The notes beneath the pieces were generated by a model. That model was not told the DNA's origin, did no database searches, and saw nothing but the letters and a program-made list of their open reading frames with translations. A stretch of 64,000 nt of DNA, from NCBI GenBank assembly GCA_964017195.1, contig OZ024890.1:22319201-22383200 (forward strand), written 5' to 3'. Below, in pieces: positions 36,490-48,202 of this stretch. Both the position numbers and the translations under genes were made by a program. Source of the stretch: Siderastrea radians. Taxonomy: Eukaryota > Cnidaria > Anthozoa > Scleractinia > Rhizangiidae. How positions within the stretch are numbered: position 1 is the stretch's first letter; each line of letters begins with the position of its first letter.

Positions 36490-37913
36490 GGCCAAACTGA
36501 GCGACATCGTGCGTTGGAAGAAAGTGGTCTTAATATGGATACTTAAGTATTCGATACCTCGACCTGCTTGTTAATCGGCTCTGTCAATTTTTGCCTGTGA
36601 AATCTCGGTTCAGAAAATGGACTGCTCGCGAGAGAGATCAGGGTTGAGCTGCGTAATCTCTAACGTCGGGCGTAACTGCTACCGTCAGACGTTGAAATAG
36701 TAACTTTGACTGGAGTGAACGTTAGGAGTTACGCCGGTCGTTAAGTTTTATGCAACTTGCCCCAGCCGCGCCCCATTACTACATCACGTTGATAATACTT
36801 CGTCTTATGTTCTCCAGATTAATAGTAATTTTCTCCTTAACCATCATTGTTCAGTGAAAATGAAAATACGACTCTCCATGTTATTTCGACCATTAATTAT
36901 TAATTTTTTTTAATTTTGCATTATTATTCTCATTCAATCACTATTACTTATAACCTGTTTTAAGGCGCTTGCACAGGAGGTGGTGCAGATGCTAAACTTG
37001 CCCTAGTATTTAATAAGTTTTCTTTTTTCGGCATTGTTATGAAGACGTTAATCACTGTTAGGTTGTTTTACTGCTATAGGAATAATACTAACATTTTATT
37101 GCTGGTAATACATTTCTCGATATTAAGCAATGGGCACCTCTCGATCAAGGTAAGGTTTTGCAATGTTGCCGTCACAATGTAGCGAAAAAGTTATATATGT
37201 ATATACACTAAATCTCTATTACGCGAACGCAGACATGGTGAGCTCCTCTTTTTATTTTATTTATTTGGTTTATTTTTCTTTTTTTTTTTTGTGAAGTGGA
37301 AGTTAACATATCATAACTTTTTCCTTTTTTCCAAGGAGTCATTTTGCGTTAAAGCCACGAGTGCTGATCGGTGCTAATATTATCTCATAATATGCTTTGA
37401 TCATGCCTCAGCACTCAATAATATTGCACTAAGAGCGGACTGATAGCAGAGATATCGATTAAAATTGCACGACTGCGTGCATGTACTTCACAGAGCACCA
37501 CAGGTTCGGATCACTAAAAAGATATGCACCTTTACAGTGTCGTTAGCTGTACAAGGCTTAGCAACTGACTCAATCAAAGTTTTTTTAGACGTGTTTTGCT
37601 CTATAAACCGAGCCGTGCGTGCTAACACGCACACTGTTTCGTGCAAAGTCAGATATTGGTATTTTTCTCGTCAATGGTACGATAAGCACCTCTCTTTTAA
37701 CGTTACTTTCCGAAATGATTAACCTGACCATTGTAAGGGTTATGGTAAGTTTAAAACAAATGGAACTTGAAGTGATCAGAACGTGGTTCCACTGGTATTT
37801 TTCTTACTCCACCCTTGTAAATCTTTTGCAATGACCTCAACATTTGTCACGGTGTTCCCGGGCTAACCGCACAGTGGTGTACCTACTCGTGCCACTTAAT
37901 GAAAAATTGCAGA
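36490..37913 (+). other. 5' flank of locus B, paralogous to locus A flank
   Basis: Homologous to 18,991-20,240 apart from small indels and the 127-bp insert at 36639-36765. No ORF is conserved between the copies. Sequence before 36,490 (35,577-36,489) is not shared and has no recognised gene. Confidence 0.65.
36639..36765. mobile_element. 127-bp MITE-like insert in the locus B flank
   Basis: It starts CAGGGTTGAGCTGCGTAATC and ends GTTGCATAAAACTTAACGAC-type sequence in reverse complement, an imperfect inverted repeat of about 38 bp ending CTGGGG. The aligned locus A sequence (about 19,158-19,175) lacks it. Confidence 0.6.
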
Positions 37914-37921
37914 GATAAAAG
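37914..37921 (+). promoter_or_regulatory. TATA-like box of locus B
   Basis: GATAAAAG lies about 140 bp upstream of the B start codon, in sequence conserved with locus A (20235-20242). A transcription start near 37945 is an inference from usual TATA spacing. Confidence 0.4.
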
Positions 37922-38062
37922 CCTACGTAATACCCTTGCTCTCAATATCACGCTGTGCCTGAATGCTAAACAATTATCTTTCGTTGGAGAGAGAAAGGTT
38001 GTCTTTTTGGGGTCAACATCAAAGCGTTTTGGTGTACAAGAAGTCCACTCCCACTCTCCACA

Positions 38063-38286
38063 ATGAAATGGTCGCAAGAAGTACCAACTCGTCTCGGTCT
38101 GCCCAAGTGTTTTTTGGCTGTGTTATTGATGTTATCCGTCTTAGTGGCCCATATCTCTGCAATGGACGGAACTTTGGAAGAACCAGGTAAAGAAAGCCAA
38201 GTTGGAGAAGAGACTTTGTCGTATCAAGATCGAGGATCTGACCTGCCTCCGGACATCAAAAAACTTCTGAAATCGATGGAAGAAAG
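38063..38286 (+). CDS. Locus B exon 1: signal peptide and acidic N-terminal segment
   Basis: It encodes the start methionine, a hydrophobic signal core, and a charged stretch ending PPDIKKLLKSMEER at a GTAATT donor. The exon ends in phase 2 and joins exon 2 to complete an arginine codon. The aligned exon at locus A carries a 17-bp net deletion and a stop, so B gives the reference reading frame. Confidence 0.87.
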
Positions 38287-41200
38287 GTAATTTTTGATAG
38301 ATCAAGAGGAAGTTACTAAAATAAAAGTTCATAGCGGGTTAAACATTATATGCTCTTACATCAATCATATCACTGTTCAGTTTGTATAAAAATTGTCTCA
38401 GAGGAAAACAGTTTCCACAAACAGAACATCGAATAAGTGCAACTACTTACCCATTAGTCTAAATTAAAAAAAAACAGTAAACGAATTTAAAGAAAAGGGA
38501 TTGAGCTGATCGATGTCACACTAAAATACACGAAATACGTGACAAGTCATTTCACTTTGGAGGCGCAAGCCAGCAGTACTGAGGTGATGCATAAAAATTG
38601 TCCAAGGGGACCAATGAAGAGCCAAATAATAAATTAAAAGAAATCGATGCTGAAAAGGGTGATATTTGAATAATTCAGGAATTAATATTTGACCTCGTAA
38701 AAGGCGACTTCTGCCAAATTCAGCCCTTTCCTCTTGTCACAATACAACGTTATTTGTTTTCTATTTCCCCTACACACAGTCGCAGAAATATAGTCTCATT
38801 CCCGGTTCCCTTTCCGTTCAAGATTAGCCGGGTTCCTTTGCTCCCTTGTCTCTATCTACTTTCGAACTGAACTTTTGATAATCTGCAGAGGGCACCCTGC
38901 GTGTAGCGTCCTTTTATATATTAGTTCATAAAGCTACGTTATAATAAGCATTCTGGGGGAGTTAAGTTTTCCTAAAACTATGTCTTATATGTCTTTTTTC
39001 CACTCAGGCTCATGAACAAAACTGCGAGCTTGATGAAGGAACAATTGCAAGAACTGGAAAAGAAGTATGGAAACTGTTTCAGCAACCTATGGCTATTGAT
39101 TACAAGGCCCACCTTTCTGAGATAACTATCTAAACACCTATATTACTCATTTCTCTATTACGTTTTCAAACATGAAATAAATTCGAAGACTTCTGTTCTC
39201 ATTTTGAAAGAGAAATATTAAAAAAACATTTTGACAATTCTATTTCTAAACCTTCTTTGATCGAACTCTGTAAACTAGTTTTTTGCCGCGCGATCAATTC
39301 AATACACTTGACGTGCTCAATATATAACACTGACTGTTGAGTATTTACGGGTGCTACAATCTGACGTGCAGAAATCTAAAAGCTAAACTCACAGAAACTC
39401 ACACATGAAGGTCCTGAAAAGGTAAGCATTTCCGTTTAGAAATCAAGCTCGGTTACGACGCGTTGAATTTGACTTCCATAAAGCTAGAGGTACTCGCAGG
39501 TTTGGCCTCATGGATTTCTCATGCTTCATTCCTTCAAAGAAGCCTACATCAGGTTAATATTTGTTCTTCCAAAAAAATAAAAGTATTATTGCTTCATATA
39601 CTGATAACACGTTCCTTGAATTTAATAATCCGTTTCACAGTACGGTTTGCGTCTACCTGAGATGTCGTCTACTTCCATGTAGACAAGTTTACATTGTAGC
39701 GTATAAGGTATTCAAGTGTTTTGGGGGCTCTGTGACGTTATTCAAGATGGCGGCCCTTTGTTTTTTTTTCTGCAAAAGTATTTCTTTAGCGTCCAAATAG
39801 CATTTTTTTTTTAATATCTGACATCTAGACTATCACTGATTTGAACACTCCTTGACCTCACTCTGCTTATTAACATTCTATATCTCGGACATTTTTCCCA
39901 CACAGACTTCTACAAAATGTAGCTAACTAAAATAAGAGAAACAAATAACTATTGAAAAGAGGAGGTGCTGACAGAAACATTTGCCATTCTCGGAGACCTG
40001 GATCTCCGAAGAAAAAAATTTTCTTTACAGAGTCACACACACAAAAAACGGTTGGCATCGACCTCCCCCTCAGGCTCCTCCGTTATTTTGACCTAATAAA
40101 TACATAAGATCAACTGGTATTTTCGGCCGTGAATATGCTTAATGTTAATGGCAATTGTGTCTGGTTTGATCGAATTTTTTTCGACCTCAACAAAACCAAA
40201 AAAAGAAAAGTTCCCAATTTGTGGATTAATCATATCTTCTAGTGACTTTCATTTTCCTCTTTATGTAGACTTCACACGATTCTGCAGTTACCATCCAAAC
40301 CAATTGGTTCGCAGCTTTTGGTCTACCTTCTAGGTGAGTAAAGAACAAATATTAGTATCATAACGTCCTTTGTTAAAACTGAGTTCACGACAAATCCAGC
40401 ACTTACTGAATATTAAAAATTCTCAATGTTAATTTAAATACTTTATATGGGTCCACCGAATAGTTCTCATGTTGCTGTGATAGATTTAGCACTCAGTCAG
40501 CTGATTACCATCGATTAAACCAAGATTATCCCTCTCTCGTGAAACGAAACTTGTGTTGGAAACTGTGAGCCGATTTGTGTTACATATATTCTCATTTATT
40601 CAGAGTGACGGAGGTATACGTAATGAGTGAAAAGTTGGTATTTCAAGATATGACGTTTATTATCAATTGGCTCTAGTCCACAGAAGTCATAGAACAATTT
40701 GAGCTATGATAATGAGTACCCTTGAACGCGTGTGCGTGTGCGACTGGCTATGATCGGGAGAGGATAGAGACATAGTGACTACGGGAAAAAGGGGAATAAA
40801 ACATTTTCAAACCAGAGTGAACTTGTCGTGGATACCTTTGGAGGCGAATTCACGACACCTGGAATAAGATGTGTAAGTCAGAATTTATGTCACACGAGTT
40901 AGAAAATTTTTGTTTTTGATCTTCACCGAATTTTATTATTTTTTTAAGGTAAAAATCGTAGAACTAAAATAAGACATTCACTATTGGTCTTAAGCCTAGT
41001 TTTCAAAGGGAGTCCTGGTGCTCATCCTTTCACGTGAAAATGAGTTTTAATTGCCTGTGAATGAAAATTCTTTTTCATCTATACATTATGTCATATTATT
41101 CAGATTACATTAGGTCAAAGGATGTGCATAGTCCTCGCCTTGTAAAAGAACCTGGAGGCAATTAAATTTATGAGGGCCTCTCAAAGTCTCTTGGCCAGTT

Positions 41201-41571
41201 GCAAACCCTTTTTTTCTTACCGCATAATTCAGGGCAAAAAACTGTAAAAAAAAAGTTGCAAACCCGTTTTTTTTACCGCATATTACAGGGCAAAAAAGTG
41301 GAAAGCAAGCGATGGGGCCGCCAGGACCCCCAGGACCACGTGGAAACAATGGACCAAAAGGTACATCAATGAAAGCCGTTATGGCCAATTACATATATAT
41401 AAAGCAAGTCCCTCCATTTAATACTGAAAAGACTGTCATAAAGTTTAAATTAAACCAAGTTAAACGATACCACGAAGAGTAGCCAACGCTGTCATACTTT
41501 TGCTTTTGTTGGAGCCAAAATATGGAATTCCATTCCATTCAACATCAGAATGAGATCTGAATCTTCATTCA

Positions 41572-41620
<49 letters not shown>

Positions 41621-42953
41621 CCTTTTTTTTCTGTCTTCAGTTCCTTTAACCGCAGTTCACATCAGTTATATTTATATACACACATCAATGTTAATGTTAA
41701 CCCCTATTATTAACGGGTCATCACAAAAGTCTATCCGTAAAGTCAAATACATTCTTAGTCCGCTTGAGGGCTGGACCTTCGTTTATAGCCATTTTTCTGT
41801 TGCTCTTTTTGTCTCCTTGCCAAATTCATTTCATTTTAGTAAGTTACATAGTGGAGACTTAAATTGTCATAAACTGCTCTCCGCTTGAATAAAATTCGGC
41901 GCCTCAGTGTATCAGATGCAAGACATGCAGGTTCCATCTTTCGATCTTAGAGTGTAATTATATAAATATTAACCAACTTAGAATTCTCACCCACTGAAAG
42001 TTACTGGTGGAAACTTAGCATCGATTTTGACGCGTATTTTTTTTTCAAGAAACCTTAACATCCAAGGTGATTATGTTTCAGGCGATCCAGGAAACCCGGG
42101 AAAGCCTGCTACCAATGTTCCTGTTCCAGGCCCTCCGGGTCCTAAGGGAGACCAGGGAGATGCTGGGAGGACTGGAGACAAGGGAGCTGAGGGGCTTAAA
42201 GGCGAAAAAGGGCAAAGAGGAGCTGGAGCTTCTGGAGTGAAGTATGTGCACTGGGGAAGGACCACGTGTCCTAATGATACTGAGGTAGTTTACAAAGGTA
42301 GGGACAAGCAAGTTATTATAATTCAACAGCAAGATCTCACTGAAAAACTCTAAGCACTTTCTCATGCTAGCTACATGTTCGCAGATATGATTCCCCGACA
42401 TCAACAGAAGCAAATCGCGTTATTAAAGTATTTGCACAAGAGCACTTTTAAGCTGACTGTTTCTCTAATAGGTGTAATTGGTGGAGAACATTACACTCAT
42501 CAAGGAGGTGGAGTCAACTATCTTTGCCTTCCAAACAGACCAAAGTATGGCAACTACAAAAACGGTTATCAGAGCTCGGGGCGCATGTATAGCACTGAAT
42601 ATGAAGTCAATAGTGTCCCCAATCTGTTCAAGAAGCAAAATCTCCATGACCATGATGCACCTTGCGTTGTTTGCTACGTCAGCTCACGTGGTTCAATGCT
42701 GATGATGCCCGCAAGGAATGACTGTCCAACTGGATGGACGCAGGAATATCATGGGTACCTGATGACTGAGTATTATGGCCACAGGAAGCAGCGTGACTTC
42801 ATCTGTGTTGATGAGGATGCAGAGTACGTTCCCGGTAGCGGAGCCAACCAGAATGGTGCCTTGCTGTACGTTGTGGAAGGAATCTGTGGTTCCCTTCCCT
42901 GCCTTCCGTATGTCGCTGGTCGTGAGCTGACTTGCGCTGTGTGCACCAAGTGA
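38063..42953 (+). CDS. Short-chain collagen C4-like gene, locus B (intact, six exons)
   Basis: Predicted secreted extracellular-matrix collagen of 371 residues. Exons: 38063-38286, 39008-39064, 40269-40333, 41289-41360, 42082-42297, 42472-42953. All introns are GT/AG, the phases agree (2,2,1,1,1), and the lengths sum to 1116 nt, exactly 372 codons with the TGA. Order: signal peptide (about residues 1-34, hydrophobic core CFLAVLLMLSVLVAHISA); acidic segment; heptad-like helix from exon 2; 22-residue linker LQLPSKP...LLVYLLG; collagen Gly-X-Y repeats (about 125-186) with one 7-residue break (149-155); cysteine-rich C-terminal domain (192-371) with ten cysteines. The family is short-chain collagen C4 of sponges and cnidarians, whose C-terminal part resembles non-collagenous trimerisation domains. 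The ATG at 38063 is chosen because it places the signal core correctly and is conserved at loci A and C. The gene is the best-preserved member of a tandem array. Function in matrix assembly is inferred from architecture. Confidence 0.88.
39008..39064 (+). CDS. Locus B exon 2: heptad-like helix
   Basis: 57-nt exon after a TTTCCACTCAG acceptor, encoding LMNKTASLMKEQLQELEKK and ending phase 2 before GTATGG. Leucine and methionine spacing suggests a short coiled coil that could align collagen chains. It is very similar at locus A, close at C, and recognisable at D. Confidence 0.82.
40269..40333 (+). CDS. Locus B exon 3: 22-residue linker before the collagen helix
   Basis: 65-nt exon between a TATGTAG acceptor and a GTGAGT donor. 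Only one frame links exon 2 (phase 2) to the collagen exon (phase 1); it reads LHTILQLPSKPIGSQLLVYLLG. Locus C has the same-length exon at 48726-48790. This length and phase match supports the exon, which is too short to stand out as an ORF. I know no domain with this sequence. Confidence 0.78.
41289..41360 (+). CDS. Locus B exon 4: first collagen exon
   Basis: 72-nt exon after ATATTACAG, reading [17 protein letters not shown] at the start of the Gly-X-Y helix and ending phase 1 before GTACAT. The matching exon in C is longer (99 nt), and in D far longer (at least 372 nt). No counterpart was found in A. Confidence 0.85.
41576..41615. repeat. (TC)n microsatellite in locus B intron 4
   Basis: About 19 CT dinucleotides in a row, inside the intron between the two collagen exons. 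Confidence 0.9.
42082..42297 (+). CDS. Locus B exon 5: second collagen exon and start of the C-terminal domain
   Basis: 216-nt exon after ATGTTTCAG. It encodes three Gly-X-Y triplets, the break ATNVPVP, ten more triplets, then GVKYVHWGRTTCPNDTEVVYK, where the cysteine-rich domain begins. It ends phase 1 before GTAGGG. C has the same length and break; A has lost the break region. Confidence 0.88.
42472..42953 (+). CDS. Locus B exon 6: cysteine-rich C4-type domain
   Basis: 482-nt terminal exon after TTTCTCTAATAG. Hallmarks in order: GGGVNYLCLPNRPKY, HDHDAPCVVCYVSSRGSMLM, MPARNDCP, FICVDEDAEY, GSLPCLPYVAGRELTCAVC. It ends with TGA at 42951-42953. Nine cysteines here plus one in exon 5 make ten, an even number that allows full disulfide pairing. 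The exon is the same length in C. Confidence 0.9.
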
Positions 42954-43199
42954 CGTGATCAGAAGGCTTAAGGTTTTCACCAAATGTAACGGCCAGACAC
43001 TAAAAACTTTAAATCGTGCATTAACTAGCTTAAAGACCGACCTGTATTTAAATCTGACGAAATTAGATGAAACACAACAACCACATGATTGATTGACCAG
43101 TTAAACGAGCAAAGCATGAACTTTGTCACTGTTTTTCGTTAGATAATGTATGAATGCAGAGTCGGGTACAACAGCAATAAGCGTAAAGTGAACTCAAAT

Positions 43200-43205
43200 A
43201 ATAAA
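43200..43205 (+). terminator. Polyadenylation signal of locus B
   Basis: AATAAA about 250 bp after the B stop codon, in 3' flank alignable with A (AATAAA at 29350-29355). Confidence 0.4.
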
Positions 43206-43574
43206 CCTTTCGTTTGTCAGCTTACTTCGTTGCCCCAAGAATTACTTTTGACAAGATTCGAGAATCGAGATCTTAATCTCAGACGCTGGTTGCAGTAGGT
43301 GAAATTCACCCTTTAAATGGGAAAAAAGCAAACGGAATATATAATGTTGTGATTTAAAGCGTCCATGCACCTCAGACGCAAAGACGATCGTCAAGGAGCA
43401 TTTGTCGGACATTCGTCACTATATTTCTAGAACGTTGGAAACACCCCACGGTGGAGTACATTCATATAAAATCTCTTCTTTGAGGTTTTGAGAAAGGAGC
43501 ATATTCCCCACCCATGGTAAGTAAAGTCGCACACGAACGACAGGAGCCCACACGGCCGGCGCTTATCCCGATTT

Positions 43575-43800
43575 CTGTAGCATGAAACAACTAAAAGTAT
43601 TACTACTCCCCCTGGATGGGATCCTAGTCCATCGCAGGGCTACCTCCAGGACTGTATCGCTTGAACCCATTTATACACCTGGGTAAAGAGAGACAGTGTG
43701 CTGTAAAGTTTCTTGTCTAAAGAAAAAAAAAACACGATGGCAAGGACCGCGCCTCAAACAGCCACTTTAAGATCAGAAGTCCAACGCACTAACCACTTAT
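43575..43800. repeat. SINE-like repeat downstream of locus B
   Basis: The counterpart of 29,690-29,920: CCTGGATGGGATCCTAGTCC, TTTATACACCTGGGTAAAGA. Confidence 0.6.
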
Positions 43801-44482
43801 GACGTACCCCACCGCACCCCCACCCAGGAGACAAGAGAAAAATTATTTTCTCTCTTGGTCAATTTAAAAATCTAAGCTGTAACGTTAAATTACAGCAATC
43901 ATTTTTAGAATGAATCCGTAATTTCTGCGTGCTACGTGGCCCTTCGTCAAGCGTTAGCCTTTCCTTATTCTCTCTGATGAAGGGCTAACGCTTGAAACGT
44001 CAGCTTTCAATTTCTTTACGGTGACCAATTTACCTCATCAACTTAGTTGATTAATCCAAAGCGTTGATACGTATAATGTAGGTCACGAAATAAAACAGTT
44101 AAGAAAATTCCGAATCCAAAGTTTTTGGGGACAATATTTCGTTTAAATTAGAGGATTATATGTTACAAAGCGTCCACAATGTTCGTGCATGTACAGCTTA
44201 GCCACTGATATCATCTGACTACGCCAGTAGGCCTAACAATAAAACTGTTATTGTACTTCCATTTCAGATCTAAATTCTCACTACAAATAAAATGCAAGTT
44301 GATTTATGTAAAATCGCTCACGGGCCGAAGGTGGCCGCGTGGTCCTGAGCTGGTCCGGTTTCTATAACACGAATCGAGAAGGGGTATTACTACAGTCCCT
44401 CCTGGAGGGGGTGCTAGTCTTTTACAGAGTTACCCTCACAAGGGTACAGTAGGACAAAGTGGAGTAAAGTTTCTTCTCTTAA

Positions 44483-45134
44483 GGTGATTCCATAGAAATA
44501 GAAGGAATATTTAAAATTTTCTAAGACTTGGTCCAAATGGTAATTATGTTTAGAACATTTGAAAATACAATAAAAAGTAGGGGTCACCGAGCTTGTTTTG
44601 ACACAACATGGATAGCCATTAATAGCAACTATACGACCTGCAAGGTTTTCCTGAGAAACCCTAGTAATCAGAAATGAGAGCTATAATTCCTTTAAAAAGT
44701 CGCTACTTGTTTTGAAATATTGCAGCAGTTCAACAAAATAGACATTTATCTTGCATTGTGTACTGTTTTAGTCGAACAGGAATTAAGGATATGAAAAAAA
44801 AAATTTAAAGAATTTGCCGCGTGCGTACATACCCTGCTGTACCTAAAGACGTGTTCTTTTCGGCATTTAAATAAAAATATCTCAAAGCAGAATTATTAAC
44901 TTTTCTTGAAATCGCCATATATTGCACTCGACCGTGTGCCATTTGAATTTACGTATTAAAAAAAATGGGGGTCACCGAGCTCGTTTAGGAGAGAACGACC
45001 TGTTATTTCTCTGAACTGCTCAGTTTTCATAGAAATCCTACCAAGTTCCGAAGGTGCGCGCGCTCGTGCACGCGCTAATCACGTAATTAAATGATGCGCA
45101 GAAAGGATGCGCAATGCAATTGAAGGGAATCACC
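44483..45134. mobile_element. 652-bp TTAA element downstream of locus B
   Basis: Ends GGTGATTCC...GGAATCACC, flanked by TTAA (44479-44482 and 45135-45138). The locus A counterpart near 30,925-30,935 (TTTCTAAACGCG) is the empty site. No ORF. Confidence 0.8.
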
Positions 45135-46162
45135 TTAACACGACGAGATGCACAACAATCGACCTTCCGATCGGAAGTCTGACGCGCTTTCAATTACACC
45201 ATCATACTCCGGAAATGTTGAATAAATAGAGTACAAAAAATTTCTTTTCTTCAGCCTGAGCTGCTTAGCCCATCAAAAGAACATTTTAAAACGCCGAGTG
45301 ACCATTTCTAAAAAGATAACTTAGCCTTTACTACTTCTCTTAAGAGATCCCCAAAAAATAGCTTTTAAATCAAGTCAATTTTGAAAGCAAGGAGAGGAAA
45401 TTTCAGAACTCGCTATATGTACTTAGGGGAATGGATAGCGTCCAATTAGAATTTGAGGGAGGTAAGGCGGCTTGGTAGGAATTTCAGCGATAAACTATTA
45501 CTCGCCGTTCCATAGTTGTGTCGAAAGATCAAATAACATAGTGAAGAAATGAGAGAACAATAAATTTTTTTCAGATTTTGATCTAATTTTTGTGAAGTTG
45601 CTTTATCAGCTATAGAAATTCAGTCATATGTACGGGCAAATGCATGACCTCTCTTCGCGTACCGTTTCGTGATTTTTTTTAATGAGATTTTGTATTTTGG
45701 TCCATATTAGGCAGACCTTTTTTCTAAGATAGTAGGCTCTAAGATAGTAGGAATTGCAGAGAAAGTAGAATAGAAAATAAAACGCATGGGGGCTGAGGAC
45801 AGATTTTCACGCATTTTTATGTTCGCGTTTACTTTCCCCTCCCTCCATGATACAGGAAATGCATCATGTTTTGGTTCCTGGTTGTAGCAATTAAAATTTA
45901 ACTCTAATAAAACGGCATCTTACATGACCTTGACTAAATACCTCCCACCACTATGTTCTATCTATCATTCAGTACTACTCAAAGTAACTAAGTTTCTGTA
46001 CATGTCTTAACTACATGCATCGTGCAGTTATTTAATTTGCCTTATAATAGTTGCAAATTTATCAGCCACCCTTGCAATATTTGTGAGAGTTATTGACGTT
46101 TGGAACTGTTGTTGTGTTGACTGTCTAATGTTGTAGGTAAAAAATTCTTGCTCAACTCTTAA

Positions 46163-46547
46163 AGGGACACTGTCACGGGGATTTTTACGTTTTGGGGTGA
46201 AAATGTGCTGAAATTTGAATTAAATGCTTTTTTCACGTACACAGAATACTCCTAGAACGTCAAGAAAAGGAAATCAAATGGATTTCCTCAAAGGAAGAAC
46301 AAACCGTAGCCAGTTACTGGCGATTTTTCCACGAAACAAAGGGAAAACTTGAAAACATCAGCCTGATGTTTTCAAGTTGCAACCATATCCATCCTAGCAA
46401 TCCGCAGCAAAACACACCCAATTATAGTCTCAGAGAACTGGTAGAGTAATTTTAAACGAAATTCAACCAGTATTTTTTGGATTTGCGCTGATTATAATAT
46501 ATCCTTTTGCTTTTCAAAGTTATCTAGATATTGGTGACAGTGTCCCT
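46163..46547. mobile_element. 385-bp TTAA MITE upstream of locus C
   Basis: TIR AGGGACACTGTCAC on both ends, flanked by TTAA (46159-46162 and 46548-46551). The element ends about 110 bp before the locus C start codon. Related, incomplete sequences occur near 49,590-49,605 and 55,745-55,820. Confidence 0.85.
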
Positions 46548-46656
46548 TTAATATATTGTAACAATTTGTATCGACTGTTATTGCACCGTTTTGCTCGTGG
46601 AGAACAAGAATACTTTAAATTGCATGCTCTACTTTCCATCTCCTTTTTATCCTGCA

Positions 46657-46959
46657 ATGAAATTGCCCCCAGCAGCAGTACCCGGTGTCGGCTCTCGTTT
46701 TATGGCTGTGTTAGTGATGTTATCTTTCCTTGTGGTTCACACATCTGCCATGAAAGACACTCTGAAAGAACCGCGTAGAGAAGATAAGCCAAAGTTGAAC
46801 GGGATACCTTTTGATGGCGCTCAACTCAGAAGCTGCTGAGAAACAGTTCTTACTGCATCGTGAACGAAGCGACGTGGAGAATAATTCGGTCCCAAGCCTG
46901 CCGAACATTGCAAAACGGTTGCAAGCCCTAGAACAGAGTTACGCTTCTTTTGCAGCTAT
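46657..46959 (+). pseudogene. Locus C exon 1 (frameshifted)
   Basis: The ATG and hydrophobic core FMAVLVMLSFLVVHTSA align with B and D. The exon is 303 nt (phase 0), while B and D end this exon in phase 2. The donor GTAAGT is intact. Confidence 0.7.
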
Positions 46960-48148
46960 GTAAGTGGGTCAACGTTTTAAATTTCTAACCTTAAAACGTG
47001 ATGACATGTTTTATCAGTAAAACTGATTTTTTGACGAAACCATTATCATGCATGGTGAGGAATGAGAGTCCATCGTTCTTCAGGTTTTCCAAATAACATA
47101 GTAGCACCAAATAACATACTGAGTAGCACACTTACTTGGCCCGAAAATGAAAATTTCCAGCCAACTTAACATAATGGAAGGGTAAATAAATACCAGGGCT
47201 TTTGCTGTTTCCTTCCTCGAGGCATCACGGAAGAAATTATAAATTATCTTCATTATCTTCTAGTTCCATCGCTTTTCATTTCATACAAAAATTTGTATTA
47301 AAAAAAATCCCACCAACAAAACGTTACGTCACTGGAAAATAGGAATCACCGAAGACTTTACGAAATTTTAGTTCTGTAAATCTAGACTTACCAGACTTTT
47401 TATCAGTAAAGCAAGAAGTCATGGCTTTTTATGTGTATTAGTGCTTCACATCATAGTTTTAGGACAGTGAATGAATTCATGACGTCACACTACTATAAAA
47501 AATACTAGACAATCTTGTATTGGAACACTTAAATAAAGTCAAGAACTGATACATAAAAAAGTTAACCAGCGGACTGATGAGGACCCGAAAAAACGTTAAA
47601 AAAAACTGGGAAAGCTAAGAGGTCTATGTTGAAAGATGTAACAGAATCAATGTGTGATTTGCTGGTTAAAGAAGCAGACTTGATGTCAATTCCAAATTTT
47701 AGCACAATAGCAGAAGGTGACTGGGGGCAGTTGTGGGTTGGGGAAGAGAGAGGGTGCTGTGGGTTTTAAAGTTATATTACTCTTCTTACCCCTAACAAGC
47801 TCAGGTTCCTGTCACGTTGCTTGCCAGCTCCTGTCACTTTTGGTCCTTTATTGTAATATTTTGCCATTAGTTTTTGTCCTCCATCTTCACCCCGTCTCAC
47901 AGAAGGAGTTTTATTCCCTGCTCCCTCCTCGTATTTAACTCTCAAAGTTTTCCCTGATCCTTGACTCAGACCCCAACCCGATCTCTTTTACCCTCCCCTC
48001 CGCTTCCATATTTTCTATAATCTGTAAAAGGTAACCCGATATATGTAGTGTTAGATCATTTGTAAGTTTATCATTGAACTGCATTTCAATTCCCCTGCTG
48101 GAGAAGTTAAAGAATAGTTTCACTAAAAGTATGCCTCTTTATTTGCAA

Positions 48149-48202
48149 GCATAACAAAACAGCGAGCTTGATGAACAAACAACTGCAAGAACTGGAAAAG
48201 AA
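48149..48202 (+). pseudogene. Locus C exon 2 with non-canonical acceptor
   Basis: It reads HNKTASLMNKQLQELEKK by homology. The frame-preserving acceptor would be AA|G; the nearby AG (48148-48149) shifts the frame and meets a stop. Confidence 0.6.
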
